Positions 1 to 8,835 of a stretch of 64,000 bases of DNA are shown here, piece by piece. Origin of the DNA: Herminiimonas arsenitoxidans (GTDB lineage Bacteria > Pseudomonadota > Gammaproteobacteria > Burkholderiales > Burkholderiaceae_D); assembly GCF_900130075.1 (NCBI RefSeq), contig NZ_LT671418.1, positions 1,860,001 through 1,924,000 of the forward strand, given 5' to 3'. Both the position numbers and the translations under genes were made by a program. Every line of letters begins with the position of its first letter. Position 1 is the first letter of the stretch. Under the pieces are notes generated by a model. The model saw only the letters and a list, made by a program, of their open reading frames with translations, ran no database searches and was not told the origin of the DNA.

Positions 1-841
1 GCACGAATTTGGTATTGAATATATTCAAACCCTTGTTTTCCATCGCGCCCATATTGAAGTCGCCTACCGCGACAATCATGAAGCGATCCAGATCCAGCTC
101 CAGGCCGTAACGTTCTTCGTCCCAGTGGATACTGTTTACCAGTGAATCCATCGCGTGCTGAGTCTTGTCCAGATTGCCTTCCTCGACCCAGACCTGTAGC
201 AATGCTTCACGCCCCGACTTGAGTTTTTCGGTCTGCTCCTGGCACACCAATTGACCGGCTACCAGTGCAAACAGATAAGACGGTTTCTTGAACGGGTCTT
301 CCCACAAGGCATAGTGACGGCCGTCACCCAAGTCGCCTTGCTCAATCAGGTTGCCGTTCGACAGCAAGACCGGATATTTCTTTTTATCCCCACGCAGCAT
401 GACGGTGTACTGCGCCATCACGTCAGGACGATCGGGGAAATAGGTAATTTTGCGGAAACCTTCCGCTTCGCATTGCGTGAAGAAATTGCCGTTGGAGACG
501 TACAAACCCATCAGCGAGGTATTTTTATCCGGGCGGATCAGGGTTTCTATCTCCAGCGTGATCTTTTCCGCCGTAGTCGGGATGCGTAGCAGACCATCCA
601 CCAGCTTGTAATCGCGCTTGCTCAGATTTTTACCGTTCAAGCGAATTTGCACCAGTTCCAACTCTTCGCCATGCAGCACTATTGCCTTCTCTGCACTGGC
701 GGCATTGCGCTCCAACGTCATGCGCGTCGCGACTCTGGTGTTCGACGGATCAAGGTCGAAACCCATCTCAACAGTACGAACCCAATAGCTAGGCGGAGTG
801 TAATCTTTGCGATAAATCGCGGGGGAAGTGTCGGTGCGCAT
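1..841 (-). CDS. pepN: Aminopeptidase N, N-terminal 280 residues (cut by window edge)
   Basis: This is the 5' part of an M1-family (gluzincin) zinc aminopeptidase that releases N-terminal amino acids from peptides in the cytoplasm. It reads from an ATG at 841 to the window edge. The E. coli-type PepN hallmarks are present: QCEAEGFRKIT near residue 120, PDRPDV shortly after, and the substrate-anchoring GAMEN motif at residues 265-269, followed by KGLNIFN. The catalytic HExxH would follow just outside the window. No good ribosome binding site precedes the ATG, so the start rests on similarity to the start of E. coli PepN. The upstream region is shared with the divergent lipoprotein gene. Confidence 0.95.
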   Translation of the reverse strand, partial: MRTDTSPAIYRKDYTPPSYWVRTVEMGFDLDPSNTRVATRMTLERNAASAEKAIVLHGEELELVQIRLNGKNLSKRDYKLVDGLLRIPTTAEKITLEIETLIRPDKNTSLMGLYVSNGNFFTQCEAEGFRKITYFPDRPDVMAQYTVMLRGDKKKYPVLLSNGNLIEQGDLGDGRHYALWEDPFKKPSYLFALVAGQLVCQEQTEKLKSGREALLQVWVEEGNLDKTQHAMDSLVNSIHWDEERYGLELDLDRFMIVAVGDFNMGAMENKGLNIFNTKFV

Positions 842-1004
842 AGGGATAGATATAGGTGGGAGTAAAGCAAAATACCATTTTACCAATCATGGGAATGAAA
901 ATGGAATCTGCTTGTCTGACCGTTGATATGCGGCAAAAACAAGCCCGCCGTATACATAGTCTTATCAACAACAAATGCTGTTTGCTTCGAACGAGAATTG
1001 CCGA

Positions 1005-1019
1005 GTTACAAAATGTAAC
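1005..1019. promoter_or_regulatory. Perfect inverted repeat GTTACA-N3-TGTAAC, possible operator
   Basis: A perfect 6-base palindrome with a 3-base spacer lies about 55 bases upstream of the lipoprotein start and between the divergent pepN and lipoprotein genes. It looks like a dimeric repressor or response-regulator site. I cannot name the regulator. Confidence 0.4.
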
Positions 1020-1073
1020 GGCTCTTTTTGCCATTACCGCTATGCTATACACATCTGCCTAAGGAGAATAAAA

Positions 1074-1688
1074 ATGAAACGCTGGTTATTGATGTGGGTG
1101 GCGTTATCTAGCCTATTGTTAAGCGGCTGCGCGTCGGTCATCCGCACCGATGTGATCGCCTTTCATGATTGGCCTGCCGACCTGCAGAACAAAACATATG
1201 TCTTCGATCACAAGGTTGATCAAAATAATCTTGAAGAAAAGAGTTATGAAAATCTGGTTCGCACCGAGTTGACGCGTCTTGGCTTTGTCGAAGCAGCAGC
1301 TCCGAACGCCCCCAACCTCAAGGTTGCGCTCAAGTACAAGGTCGATACACGTGACGTGAGAACCGTACAGCCATACGTCGTCGATCCATATTGGTACGGC
1401 CCGTATTATGGTCCGGGATGGCGTTATGGCCCTTACTACGATCCGTTCTGGTATCCAGGTCCGATTACGCAATATCGTGACGTTCAATACCAGGTATTCG
1501 ATCGCCAGCTCAACATCCTGATTACTCGCTTTAAGGATGGTAAAAAACTATACGACGTCACAGTACACAGCAGTGGTGGCAATGGCTCTCTGGCTTTCGC
1601 CATGCCTTATTTGGTACGCGCAGCATTCACTGACTTCCCTGGGAAAAATGGTGTGCCGCGTCGCATAGACCTGGAAATCAAGGAATAA
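1074..1688 (+). CDS. DUF4136-type outer-membrane lipoprotein
   Basis: A predicted 204-residue lipoprotein of the DUF4136 type, function unknown. The start is the ATG at 1074, preceded by a strong AAGGAG at 1061; longer in-frame starts upstream lack this and would bury the signal. Residues 1-18 form a signal peptide ending in a lipobox (LLSG) with the lipidated Cys at 19. The middle of the protein (about 115-145) is very rich in Tyr, Trp, Pro and Gly, which is common in this family. The C-terminal half has the alternating beta pattern of DUF4136. It appears to be a single-gene transcript closed by a strong terminator. Confidence 0.85.
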   Translation: MKRWLLMWVALSSLLLSGCASVIRTDVIAFHDWPADLQNKTYVFDHKVDQNNLEEKSYENLVRTELTRLGFVEAAAPNAPNLKVALKYKVDTRDVRTVQPYVVDPYWYGPYYGPGWRYGPYYDPFWYPGPITQYRDVQYQVFDRQLNILITRFKDGKKLYDVTVHSSGGNGSLAFAMPYLVRAAFTDFPGKNGVPRRIDLEIKE

Positions 1689-1705
1689 AGCAGCAACTGC
1701 ATATA

Positions 1706-1742
1706 GAAATGGCGACTTAATATATAAGTCGCCATTTTTTAT
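1706..1742 (+). terminator. Rho-independent terminator after the lipoprotein gene
   Basis: A perfect stem (GGCGACTTA / TAAGTCGCC) with a short AT-rich loop is followed by six T residues, 18 bases after the lipoprotein stop codon. Confidence 0.9.
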
Positions 1743-1791
1743 TCTCTCAACGTCCCGTCCGCTTGTCGTAGCGCAAACGCTGTCCAAATAA

Positions 1792-1956
1792 TCAGGGTGT
1801 GTAATACGCCAACGAGCCGAATGTAAGCGCCACCACCATCAGCACGCCAAATCCCAGCAAAATAAGAAGTCGGCCAAATTTTGGCGTACCGTCCGCATCG
1901 GACTGCGGCTCTTCCTGATGTTGCGTCGGATTGTTTTCTGGATCTAACTCTTGCAT
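1792..1956 (-). CDS. Small single-pass membrane protein (54 aa)
   Basis: A 54-residue protein starting at the ATG at 1956, with AAGGAT at good distance upstream. Residues 1-28 are polar and acidic (many Glu, Asp, Gln and Pro). Residues 31-52 form one hydrophobic helix. It begins 11 bases after the stop of the quinone oxidoreductase gene and is almost certainly co-transcribed with it. I do not recognise a family. Small membrane proteins of this layout are often annotated only as hypothetical. The coding call rests on the ribosome binding site, the operon position and the clear membrane helix. Confidence 0.7.
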   Translation of the reverse strand: MQELDPENNPTQHQEEPQSDADGTPKFGRLLILLGFGVLMVVALTFGSLAYYTP

Positions 1957-1966
1957 TGCAAAATCC

Positions 1967-2941
1967 TTAAGGAAGCAAAATTGAGGAGCCGGTGGTTTTC
2001 CGTGCTTCCAGATCACGATGCGCTTGCGCAGCATCCTTCAGTGCATAACGCTGATTAATACCGATTTTGATCTTGCCGCTTTCCACCATCCCAAACAATT
2101 CAGCCGCCATCATTTCCAGATCATCGCGCTTGGCAATATAGTTGAACAGCGAAGGTCGGGTCACAAACAGCGAACCTCGCGACGCCAATTCATTCAGGCT
2201 GAACGGCGGGACCGGCCCGGATGCACCACCGAAACTCACCATCATCCCCAACGGCGACAAACAATCCAGTGAACCGATGAAAGTATCGTTACCGATCGAA
2301 TCATAAACAACAGGTACACCTTTACCGCCTGTGATTTCCTTCACCCGTTCGACAAAGTTTTCCTTGTTGTAATTGATCGTGTGTACGCAGCCATGTGCCT
2401 TCGCCAGCTCAGCCTTCTCATCCGAACCCACGGTACCTATCATCGTCACGCCCAAAGCACGCGCCCACTGACACGCAATCAAACCAACGCCGCCTGCTGC
2501 TGCATGGAACAAAATGGTTTCACCACCCTGTAGACGGAAAGTACGACGGAATAAATATTGCACCGTCAAACCTTGCAACATCATCGCAGCGGCCGTCTCA
2601 AAGCTGATCGCTTCCGGCAATTTGACAAGAATATCTGCAGGTAACACGCGCGCTTCTGCATACGCACCAGGCGGACGTCCGGCATACGCGACGCGATCAC
2701 CCGGCTTGACGTGCGTGACGCCCGCACCAACCGCTTCCACCACGCCCGCACCTTCCATCCCCAATCCCGCTGGCAAAGGCTGCGGATACGACCCCATGCG
2801 GAAATACACGTCGATGTAATTCAAACCACAAGCATGCTGCCGAATCAAAGCTTCGCCGGGACCGGGTGCGGCAACATCGACATCAACGTATTCCATTACT
2901 TCCGGGCCGCCGGTCTTGAAGATCTTGATTGCTTTGGTCAT
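1967..2941 (-). CDS. qor: NADPH:quinone oxidoreductase, zinc-free MDR family
   Basis: A 324-residue medium-chain dehydrogenase/reductase of the quinone reductase class, expected to reduce quinones with NADPH in the cytoplasm. The N-terminal GroES-like domain carries GLNYIDVYFR (about 39-48) and GMEGAGVVEAVG (about 61-72). The nucleotide fold has AAAGGVG at 147-153, the usual Qor motif. The zinc-ligand cysteines of alcohol dehydrogenases are absent, as expected for this branch. It is followed closely by the 54-residue membrane protein. An SDR gene lies upstream in the same direction, 35 bases away. Confidence 0.92.
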   Translation of the reverse strand: MTKAIKIFKTGGPEVMEYVDVDVAAPGPGEALIRQHACGLNYIDVYFRMGSYPQPLPAGLGMEGAGVVEAVGAGVTHVKPGDRVAYAGRPPGAYAEARVLPADILVKLPEAISFETAAAMMLQGLTVQYLFRRTFRLQGGETILFHAAAGGVGLIACQWARALGVTMIGTVGSDEKAELAKAHGCVHTINYNKENFVERVKEITGGKGVPVVYDSIGNDTFIGSLDCLSPLGMMVSFGGASGPVPPFSLNELASRGSLFVTRPSLFNYIAKRDDLEMMAAELFGMVESGKIKIGINQRYALKDAAQAHRDLEARKTTGSSILLP

Positions 2942-2976
2942 GAGTAACTCGCTTAATTTAGTAATAAGTTATTGAA

Positions 2977-3756
2977 TCAAAACGTTCCCGGATAACCACC
3001 ACCATCGAGCAAAATATTTTGCCCGTTGATGTAACCCGCATGTTCGCTGCATAGAAATGCGCAGGTCGCACCAAACTCTTGCCGCGTACCGAAGCGTTTG
3101 GCCGGATTAGCCGAGCGACGTGCCGCACTGACTTCTTCTACTGTACGACCGCTGGCTTCTGCAGCAGCAGAGAAGATAGCCGCCAATCTGTCGGTCTCGA
3201 AAGGACCAGGCAATAAATTATTGATCGTCACATTGCGTGCAACCGTCCTGCGCGCCAGGCCGGCGACAAAACCGGTCAAACCAGAACGTGCGCCATTGGA
3301 CAAACCCAGACTATCTATCGGTGCCTTCACTGCACTCGACGTAATGTTGATGATGCGTCCGAAACCACGCGCCATCATGCCATCCACCGTTGCCTTGATC
3401 AGTTCTATCGGCGTCAGCATGTTTGCGTCGAGCGCCGCGATCCAGTCATCACGACTCCAATCGCGAAAATCACCAGTCGGCGGGCCTGCTGCATTCGTCA
3501 CCAGAATATCCGGTTGCGGACAAACCGCCAGCACCTGCGCGCGTCCTTCGGCAGTCGTGATATCGCAGGCGACGATGGTAATCATGCTGCTGGAAACCGC
3601 ACGGATTTCAGTCGCAGTGGCTTGCAAAACTTCCAGATTACGCGCCACCAGAGTGACATTTACACCTTCTGCCGCCAAAGCCTCAGCACAACCACGCCCC
3701 AAGCCCCGACTCGCACCGCAGACCAATGCGGATTTTCCTCGTATGCCTAAATCCAT
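2977..3756 (-). CDS. Atypical short-chain dehydrogenase/reductase
   Basis: A 259-residue Rossmann-fold protein of the SDR superfamily, close in layout to 3-oxoacyl-ACP reductases. It has the cofactor motif GASRGLG at 14-20, NAAG at 88-91 and NITSS at about 137-141. The catalytic YxxxK signature is not there: the matching position reads LSNGAR (152-157), placing Ser153 and Arg157 where Tyr and Lys are expected. A known SDR subgroup shares this SN-x-x-R pattern, so it is probably a real family trait, not decay. The reaction is unknown. The gene sits 9 bases from the end of the upstream EamA exporter gene. Confidence 0.85.
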   Translation of the reverse strand: MDLGIRGKSALVCGASRGLGRGCAEALAAEGVNVTLVARNLEVLQATATEIRAVSSSMITIVACDITTAEGRAQVLAVCPQPDILVTNAAGPPTGDFRDWSRDDWIAALDANMLTPIELIKATVDGMMARGFGRIINITSSAVKAPIDSLGLSNGARSGLTGFVAGLARRTVARNVTINNLLPGPFETDRLAAIFSAAAEASGRTVEEVSAARRSANPAKRFGTRQEFGATCAFLCSEHAGYINGQNILLDGGGYPGTF

Positions 3757-3765
3757 CGCTGATTC

Positions 3766-4677
3766 CTACGCTCGTTTTTTAGATAAGACATAAATACCGC
3801 ATAACACCAAAGCAGTACCCGCCAGTTGTATGCCGGTAATCGGCTCGTCCAGTATCAGTGCCGCCAAAAACAGAATGGACACCGGACCTATCATGCCGGC
3901 TTGTGACGCCGTTGCTGCACCTATGCGATCGACTGCGATCATCGTCAGGAACACCGGCATCACTGTACAGAAAAATCCATTAATCATGGACAAGCCGTAT
4001 ACCGCCATCGGCTGTATCAAAGTCGAGGCCGGACGCAGGATAAAGAATTGCGCAATGCAAGCCACGCTGGACACGCACATCGCATACGCCACCAGACGCA
4101 ATGCGCCGACACGCTTGACCAGTTCACCCGAACCCAGCAAATAGATAGCGTACGCAATCGCGCTGCCCAAGACCAGCAAACTCCCAAGCACCACATTGGA
4201 ACCGCCAATACGAACGTCGTGCACAAACACCAGCACCGTCCCGAGATAAGAAATACCCAGCGCCGCCCATTCCAGCCCGGTAATTCTTCGCTTCATGACA
4301 AAGATAGAGATCAGCAACACAAAGGATGGCGTCAAAAACAGAATCAGGCGCTCCAGCCCGACCGAGATATATTGCAACGCGAGGAAATCGAGAAAACTGG
4401 AGAGGTAATAACCGAGCAAACCCAATACGGCGATCTTGCCTTTTTCACTGCGCGTCAGCGGCACCGCTGTGCGTCCCTTCCAGATGCCTATGACGATAAA
4501 AAACGGGAGAGAAAATATCATGCGAAAAGCAATCAGTGTCACCGCATCCACGCCGTAGCGGTAAATCAGTTTGGCAACGATTGCTTTGGTCGAAAACAGA
4601 ATCGCGCCCAAGAGCGCGATCATCAGACCGATGAGGAAATGTTTACGTTCGGAAGGAATAGAAGTGAAATCGGCCAT
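3766..4677 (-). CDS. EamA/DMT-family membrane transporter
   Basis: A 303-residue inner-membrane protein with about ten hydrophobic helices arranged as two EamA repeats, the drug/metabolite transporter layout. The first repeat includes a stretch near residues 20-60 with Lys and Arg between helices. The second repeat ends in LAGTALVLCGIYVLSKK at the C-terminus. These carriers usually export metabolites or amino acids; the substrate cannot be read from sequence. The SDR gene follows 9 bases later, so the two are likely co-transcribed. Confidence 0.88.
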   Translation of the reverse strand: MADFTSIPSERKHFLIGLMIALLGAILFSTKAIVAKLIYRYGVDAVTLIAFRMIFSLPFFIVIGIWKGRTAVPLTRSEKGKIAVLGLLGYYLSSFLDFLALQYISVGLERLILFLTPSFVLLISIFVMKRRITGLEWAALGISYLGTVLVFVHDVRIGGSNVVLGSLLVLGSAIAYAIYLLGSGELVKRVGALRLVAYAMCVSSVACIAQFFILRPASTLIQPMAVYGLSMINGFFCTVMPVFLTMIAVDRIGAATASQAGMIGPVSILFLAALILDEPITGIQLAGTALVLCGIYVLSKKRA

Positions 4678-4792
4678 GCCATGATTGTAAAGGCTAAGCG
4701 GATTACAGGTTGGGCGCTGCTAAATTCAGCGTTTCGATTCGCACGTCCGCACGAACCGACTGACGAATATTTAAATTCGATTAAAGAATTGC

Positions 4793-5431
4793 TTAGAACA
4801 AATGTCCGAGCTTGGCAGCTTTGGTAGTCAGATAACGCTCATTGAATGGATTGCGTGTAATTACCAGCGGCACGCGCTCCACCACTTTGACGCCAAGTTG
4901 CTCCATCGCCGTGATCTTGCGTGGATTATTCGTCATCAAGCGCAGCGTCGAAATCTTCAGATGCTGCAACATAGGCTTACACAGTTTGTAATTGCGTTGA
5001 TCCGGCTTGAAGCCCAAGGCTTCATTTGCCTCAACTGTATCCGCGCCGGCATCCTGCAATTGATAAGCACGGATTTTATTGACGAGGCCGATGCCACGTC
5101 CTTCCTGGCGCAGATAAAACAAGGCACCTCGTCCTTCTTCTGCGATTTTCTGCAAGGCAGCTTCCAGCTGTGGGCCGCAATCACAACGCAGGCTGAACAA
5201 GCCATCTCCAGTCAGGCATTCAGAATGAATGCGTGACAAGACAGGCTCGCCGTCGGAAACATCTCCCAGCGTGATCGCAACATGTTCTTTGCCCGTGGCA
5301 GGCTCAACAAATGCGTGCAGGCGAAAAGTCGCCCACGGCGTCGGCAATTCGCACGACGCAGCGTAATCCAGTTCAACTTCAGAAGAAACTGCCGCTTCAA
5401 CTGCGGCACTAGGGGTAAGACTTGTATTCAT
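4793..5431 (-). CDS. ribA: GTP cyclohydrolase II
   Basis: A 212-residue enzyme that opens GTP to 2,5-diamino-6-ribosylamino-pyrimidinone phosphate, the first step of riboflavin synthesis. The zinc ligands are visible as C72, C83 and C85 in [27 protein letters not shown] at 108-116 supplies catalytic residues, and TVEAN and NNPRK are typical of the family. It is stand-alone, with no RibB domain. I chose the ATG at 5431; an in-frame TTG five codons upstream is possible but has no better ribosome binding site. No FMN riboswitch is visible upstream. Confidence 0.95.
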   Translation of the reverse strand: MNTSLTPSAAVEAAVSSEVELDYAASCELPTPWATFRLHAFVEPATGKEHVAITLGDVSDGEPVLSRIHSECLTGDGLFSLRCDCGPQLEAALQKIAEEGRGALFYLRQEGRGIGLVNKIRAYQLQDAGADTVEANEALGFKPDQRNYKLCKPMLQHLKISTLRLMTNNPRKITAMEQLGVKVVERVPLVITRNPFNERYLTTKAAKLGHLF

Positions 5432-5456
5432 GAGTAAGGGATTCAATCAACCAGCA

Positions 5457-5493
5457 AATGCAGACAATACCGACCATCGGCATTGTCTGCATT
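5457..5493. repeat. Long inverted repeat between azoR and ribA
   Basis: Two 17-base arms pair with one mismatch around a 3-base loop, in the gap downstream of azoR and upstream of ribA. It may end azoR transcription, though there is no T run, or form a processing structure. Confidence 0.6.
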
Positions 5494-5516
5494 AAATGCT
5501 CAGAAGACGAAGGATA

Positions 5517-6131
5517 TCAGGCTGCGAGCAATTCGTTTATTGCATCGCTGGTTTTGGCTTGCGCTTTTTGCACGCCTTCCGCACCCATTGCGATTCCTTC
5601 GCTCTGAATAAAGGTCACATCGGTCAGACCAATAAAGCCTAACACCGCACGCAAATAGGTGCTGGTGAAGTCCATTACCTTGGCTGGACCTTCACTGTAG
5701 ACGCCACCGCTGGCGGTAAAAATATAGACTTTTTTACCTGTCAGCAGGCCAACCGGGCCTTTTTCAGTGTATTTGAAGGTGACGCCAGCGCGGGCAACGT
5801 GATCGATCCAGGCTTTCAGACCGGATGTAATAGAGAAATTGTACATGGGCGCTCCAATGACGATCACGTCTGCATCAAACAGCTCTTGCACCAGGGTTTC
5901 TGACAATTTGGCGATTTGCGCCTGTTCTGCGCTACGGTTTTCTGCTGGCGTGAAGAATGCGCCTAGTGTTTGGCCGTCTATATGTGGCAAAGGCTGAGCC
6001 GCCACGTCGCGCTCAACAACGATCGCATTTGGTTCTTTGGCTTTCCATTTGCTGATGAATTCGGCTGTAGCCTTGCGTGAGATCGAATCGCCGTTACGTA
6101 CGCTGCTGTTGATATTCAGAATCTTGGTCAT
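5517..6131 (-). CDS. azoR: FMN-dependent NADH:quinone oxidoreductase / azoreductase
   Basis: A 204-residue flavodoxin-fold enzyme of the AzoR family, which reduces quinones and azo bonds with NADH and FMN in the cytoplasm. The N-terminal ILNINSSVR and the later GAPMYNFSITSGLKAWIDH form the FMN pocket. TASGGVYSEGP and a C-terminal helix complete the fold. The chosen start (ATG at 6131) gives the normal family length; extending upstream adds 33 residues with no similarity. It is transcribed divergently from a LysR-type regulator, which probably controls it. Confidence 0.93.
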   Translation of the reverse strand: MTKILNINSSVRNGDSISRKATAEFISKWKAKEPNAIVVERDVAAQPLPHIDGQTLGAFFTPAENRSAEQAQIAKLSETLVQELFDADVIVIGAPMYNFSITSGLKAWIDHVARAGVTFKYTEKGPVGLLTGKKVYIFTASGGVYSEGPAKVMDFTSTYLRAVLGFIGLTDVTFIQSEGIAMGAEGVQKAQAKTSDAINELLAA

Positions 6132-6284
6132 GATAAAACTCGCTTTCTTGTCAGGTTGAGTCGTCGGCGCGTCTATCAACGTGCTTTTCGACATAATTTT
6201 TGCTAAATCGGAACTACTGATTTGTTGCACTCATCGTAGGACAGGATTAGCATCAAGAAAACCCACATTGTTTAGCTAATTAGA

Positions 6285-6299
6285 ATCGATATTTTCGAT
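6285..6299. promoter_or_regulatory. LysR-type box ATCGA-N5-TCGAT
   Basis: A perfect palindrome of the T-N11-A kind ends one base before the LysR gene start, in the divergent azoR/lysR gap. It fits an autoregulatory operator for a LysR-type regulator. Confidence 0.5.
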
Positions 6300-7202
6300 A
6301 TGAGAGAACCCGGCCTACCCACACTGGACCAATTGCGTGTCTTCGTCGCCGTGATCGACTGCGGCAGCTTTTCCCGCGCCGCGCGCGAATTGCACCGCAC
6401 CCAATCTGTTGTCAGTTACACCATAGCCAATCTGGAAGCACAGTTGAATGTCGCGCTGTTTGACCGTAGTAAGCGCAAACCAACATTGACCGAGGCAGGT
6501 AAAGCGCTACTGGCCGACGCGCGTACGGTGGGGATGAAAGTCGATGCGATGCGGGCGCGGGCCAAGACGCTAGCGCAAGGCTTGGAGGCGGAAGTGTCGT
6601 TAGTGGTCGACGTAATGTTTCCGAATTGCCGGCTGGTCGCGGCATTAAAGGCATTTCAGCAAGAGTTCCCAACAGTGGGATTACGTCTGCGCATAGAGGC
6701 ACTTGGTGCGGTCATGCATTTGGTTACCGAACGCGTCTGCCAGATCGGCATCGCCGGACCCATGCTGGATTTTGCTGACACCTTCCACCATCAGCAATTG
6801 GGCCATATCACGATGATTCCGGTCGCCGCGCCTACGCATCCGCTAGCGCAAATGGAAGGCGTCATCCCGACAGAGGTCGCGCGCGATCACATCCAGTTGG
6901 TATTAACCGATCGTAGTCAATTGACTGCAGGACAGAATTTTGGCGTGATTGCCTTACGCGATTGGCGGCTCGGCGACCTTGGTGCCAAACACATGTTGCT
7001 GTTAAACGGTTTGGGCTGGGGCTCGATGCCGGAAGAAATGATTAAAGCGGATCTGGATAGCGGACGACTAGTTCATCTCAAGTTCGCGCACATGATCAGC
7101 GGGCAATATACCTTGCACATGATCAATCGCGTGGATGAAGCGCCAGGTGTGGCTGGGCGTTGGCTGATGCAGTATTTACTGGATCAACCCTCTGAGGACT
7201 GA
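6300..7202 (+). CDS. LysR-family transcriptional regulator
   Basis: A 300-residue LysR-type regulator. The N-terminal winged helix-turn-helix (about 8-66) includes LRVFVAVIDCGSFSRAA and the recognition-helix region with FDRSKRKPTLTEAGKALL. The rest is a periplasmic-binding-protein-like effector domain with a VDVMFPN stretch near 100. It is divergent from azoR with a LysR-type palindrome at its start, so azoR is its likely target and quinone-like or aromatic compounds its likely signal. That link is inferred from position. Confidence 0.92.
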   Translation: MREPGLPTLDQLRVFVAVIDCGSFSRAARELHRTQSVVSYTIANLEAQLNVALFDRSKRKPTLTEAGKALLADARTVGMKVDAMRARAKTLAQGLEAEVSLVVDVMFPNCRLVAALKAFQQEFPTVGLRLRIEALGAVMHLVTERVCQIGIAGPMLDFADTFHHQQLGHITMIPVAAPTHPLAQMEGVIPTEVARDHIQLVLTDRSQLTAGQNFGVIALRDWRLGDLGAKHMLLLNGLGWGSMPEEMIKADLDSGRLVHLKFAHMISGQYTLHMINRVDEAPGVAGRWLMQYLLDQPSED

Positions 7203-7213
7203 TTTACTTTGAG

Positions 7214-7242
7214 CGCCGTATTTGCATCGAGCAAATACGGCG
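7214..7242. terminator. Hairpin between convergent lysR and yjgR
   Basis: A perfect 12-base stem (CGCCGTATTTGC and its complement) around a 5-base loop lies between two convergent genes. The T run after it is poor, so termination may be weak or shared by both strands. Confidence 0.65.
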
Positions 7243-7254
7243 AGCTATATCTCT

Positions 7255-8745
7255 TTACTTGCCCTTGAAAATCGAGCCCAGCACGCCACGAATAATCGCC
7301 CGTCCAGCACTCGATCCCATCGTGCGTACCGCAGATTTCACCATGGTCGTCGCAATACTATCGCCACGACCGCTCTTGCTGAACAAACCACCCAAGGCAT
7401 CGGAAAGCATTCCTCCACTTCCCGCTTCAGCTCCTTTGGTCGCTGCAGTTCCTTGTGGCGCATTCTCCGCAACCCGTCCCTTGATCAACTCATAGGCAGA
7501 CTCCCTGTCCACCGACTTTTCATAAACGCCTGCGACCACCGAAGAAGCAATCAATGCCGACCGCTCCGCATCGGTAATCGGTCCAATCTGCGATGCTGGT
7601 GGCAAAACATAACCGCGCTCGACGATAGTTGGACGTCCTTTTTCATCGAGGAAAGAAACCAGTGCTTCGCCCACTCCCAGTTCTGTAATCACTTGCACGA
7701 TATCCAGCGCAGGATTCGGACGGAAGGTTTGTGCCGCCGCTTGCACTGCTTTTTGATCGCGCGGTGTATAGGCGCGCAAGGCGTGCTGCACGCGGTTGCC
7801 GAGCTGACCGAGCACGGTATCGGGAATATCCAATGGATTCTGCGTCACAAAATAAACACCTACGCCTTTAGAGCGTATTAGACGTACTACTTGTTCGATT
7901 TTTTGCAGCAAAGGCTTGGGCGCTTCGCTGAACAGCAAATGCGCTTCGTCAAAAAAGAACACCAGCTTCGGCTTGTCGAGATCACCCACTTCCGGCAAAT
8001 GCTCGAATAACTCGGACAGCATCCACAACAGGAAGGTGGAGTACAGCAAAGGCGCATTCATCAACTTATCTGCAGCAAGAATATTCACCACGCCCTTGCC
8101 TTTAGCATCGGTTTGCAGCAAATCTTCGATATTGAGCATAGGCTCGCCAAAGAATTTATCGCCACCTTGCTCATCAACACCGATCAAGCCACGTTGAATC
8201 GCACCTATGCTGGCGCTGGAGATATTGCCGTATTCAGTCTGGAAACTCGACGCGTTGTCGCCGACGTATTGCAGCATCGCGCGCAAATCCTTGGTATCGA
8301 GCAATAACATGCCTTGATCGTCGGCAATCTTGAACACCAGTTGCAGCACGCCTTGCTGGGTATCGTTCAAATTCAACATACGCGCCAGCAATAACGGACC
8401 AAGATCAGAAATCGTCGCACGCACCGGATGACCTTTTTCGCCATAGACATCCCAGAACGTGACCGGTACACCTGCCCATACCGGCTCCGCCAATTCCAGC
8501 ATCGCAAAGCGTTCCTTGACCTTGCCGACGGAGGCACCAGCCTTGGCGATACCAGACAAGTCGCCTTTGACGTCGGCCATGAAAACCGGCACGCCTATAT
8601 CGGACAAAGCCTGTGCCAAAGTCTGCAAGGTCACGGTTTTACCCGTGCCGGTTGCGCCCGTAATACAACCATGCCGATTGGCAAGCTCAGGCAGCAAACT
8701 TAATTCATGGTCTTTGTTTTTAGCAATCAGCAGAGGATTTGGCAT
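7255..8745 (-). CDS. yjgR: HerA/YjgR-type ATPase (DUF853)
   Basis: A 496-residue P-loop ATPase of the DUF853/YjgR family, distantly related to HerA/FtsK DNA translocases. Its exact job is unknown. Walker A is GATGTGKT at 30-37. The Walker B strand [13 protein letters not shown] lies near residue 270, and a further [13 protein letters not shown] segment resembles the sensor region of HerA. The C-terminus is Gly/Ser/Ala-rich with a small hydrophobic end. The ATG at 8745 is preferred over a TTG eleven codons upstream. Divergent from yebC. Confidence 0.88.
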   Translation of the reverse strand: MPNPLLIAKNKDHELSLLPELANRHGCITGATGTGKTVTLQTLAQALSDIGVPVFMADVKGDLSGIAKAGASVGKVKERFAMLELAEPVWAGVPVTFWDVYGEKGHPVRATISDLGPLLLARMLNLNDTQQGVLQLVFKIADDQGMLLLDTKDLRAMLQYVGDNASSFQTEYGNISSASIGAIQRGLIGVDEQGGDKFFGEPMLNIEDLLQTDAKGKGVVNILAADKLMNAPLLYSTFLLWMLSELFEHLPEVGDLDKPKLVFFFDEAHLLFSEAPKPLLQKIEQVVRLIRSKGVGVYFVTQNPLDIPDTVLGQLGNRVQHALRAYTPRDQKAVQAAAQTFRPNPALDIVQVITELGVGEALVSFLDEKGRPTIVERGYVLPPASQIGPITDAERSALIASSVVAGVYEKSVDRESAYELIKGRVAENAPQGTAATKGAEAGSGGMLSDALGGLFSKSGRGDSIATTMVKSAVRTMGSSAGRAIIRGVLGSIFKGK

Positions 8746-8835
8746 GTTCTTGTCCAAAGTAGGAGAGGTTTGCAGCAAAAGCGATATGGTAAAATCCGCG
8801 CTTCATTATAGCTAACTCATCGGGAAAGATTCGTC

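Noticed and set aside
4048..4827. 259-codon open frame opposite the EamA gene
   Set aside because: Gln/His/Arg-rich shadow, lies on top of a clear membrane protein gene and the ribA end.
4793..5516. FMN riboswitch before ribA
   Set aside because: None of the conserved FMN-aptamer blocks is visible; only a long hairpin lies upstream.
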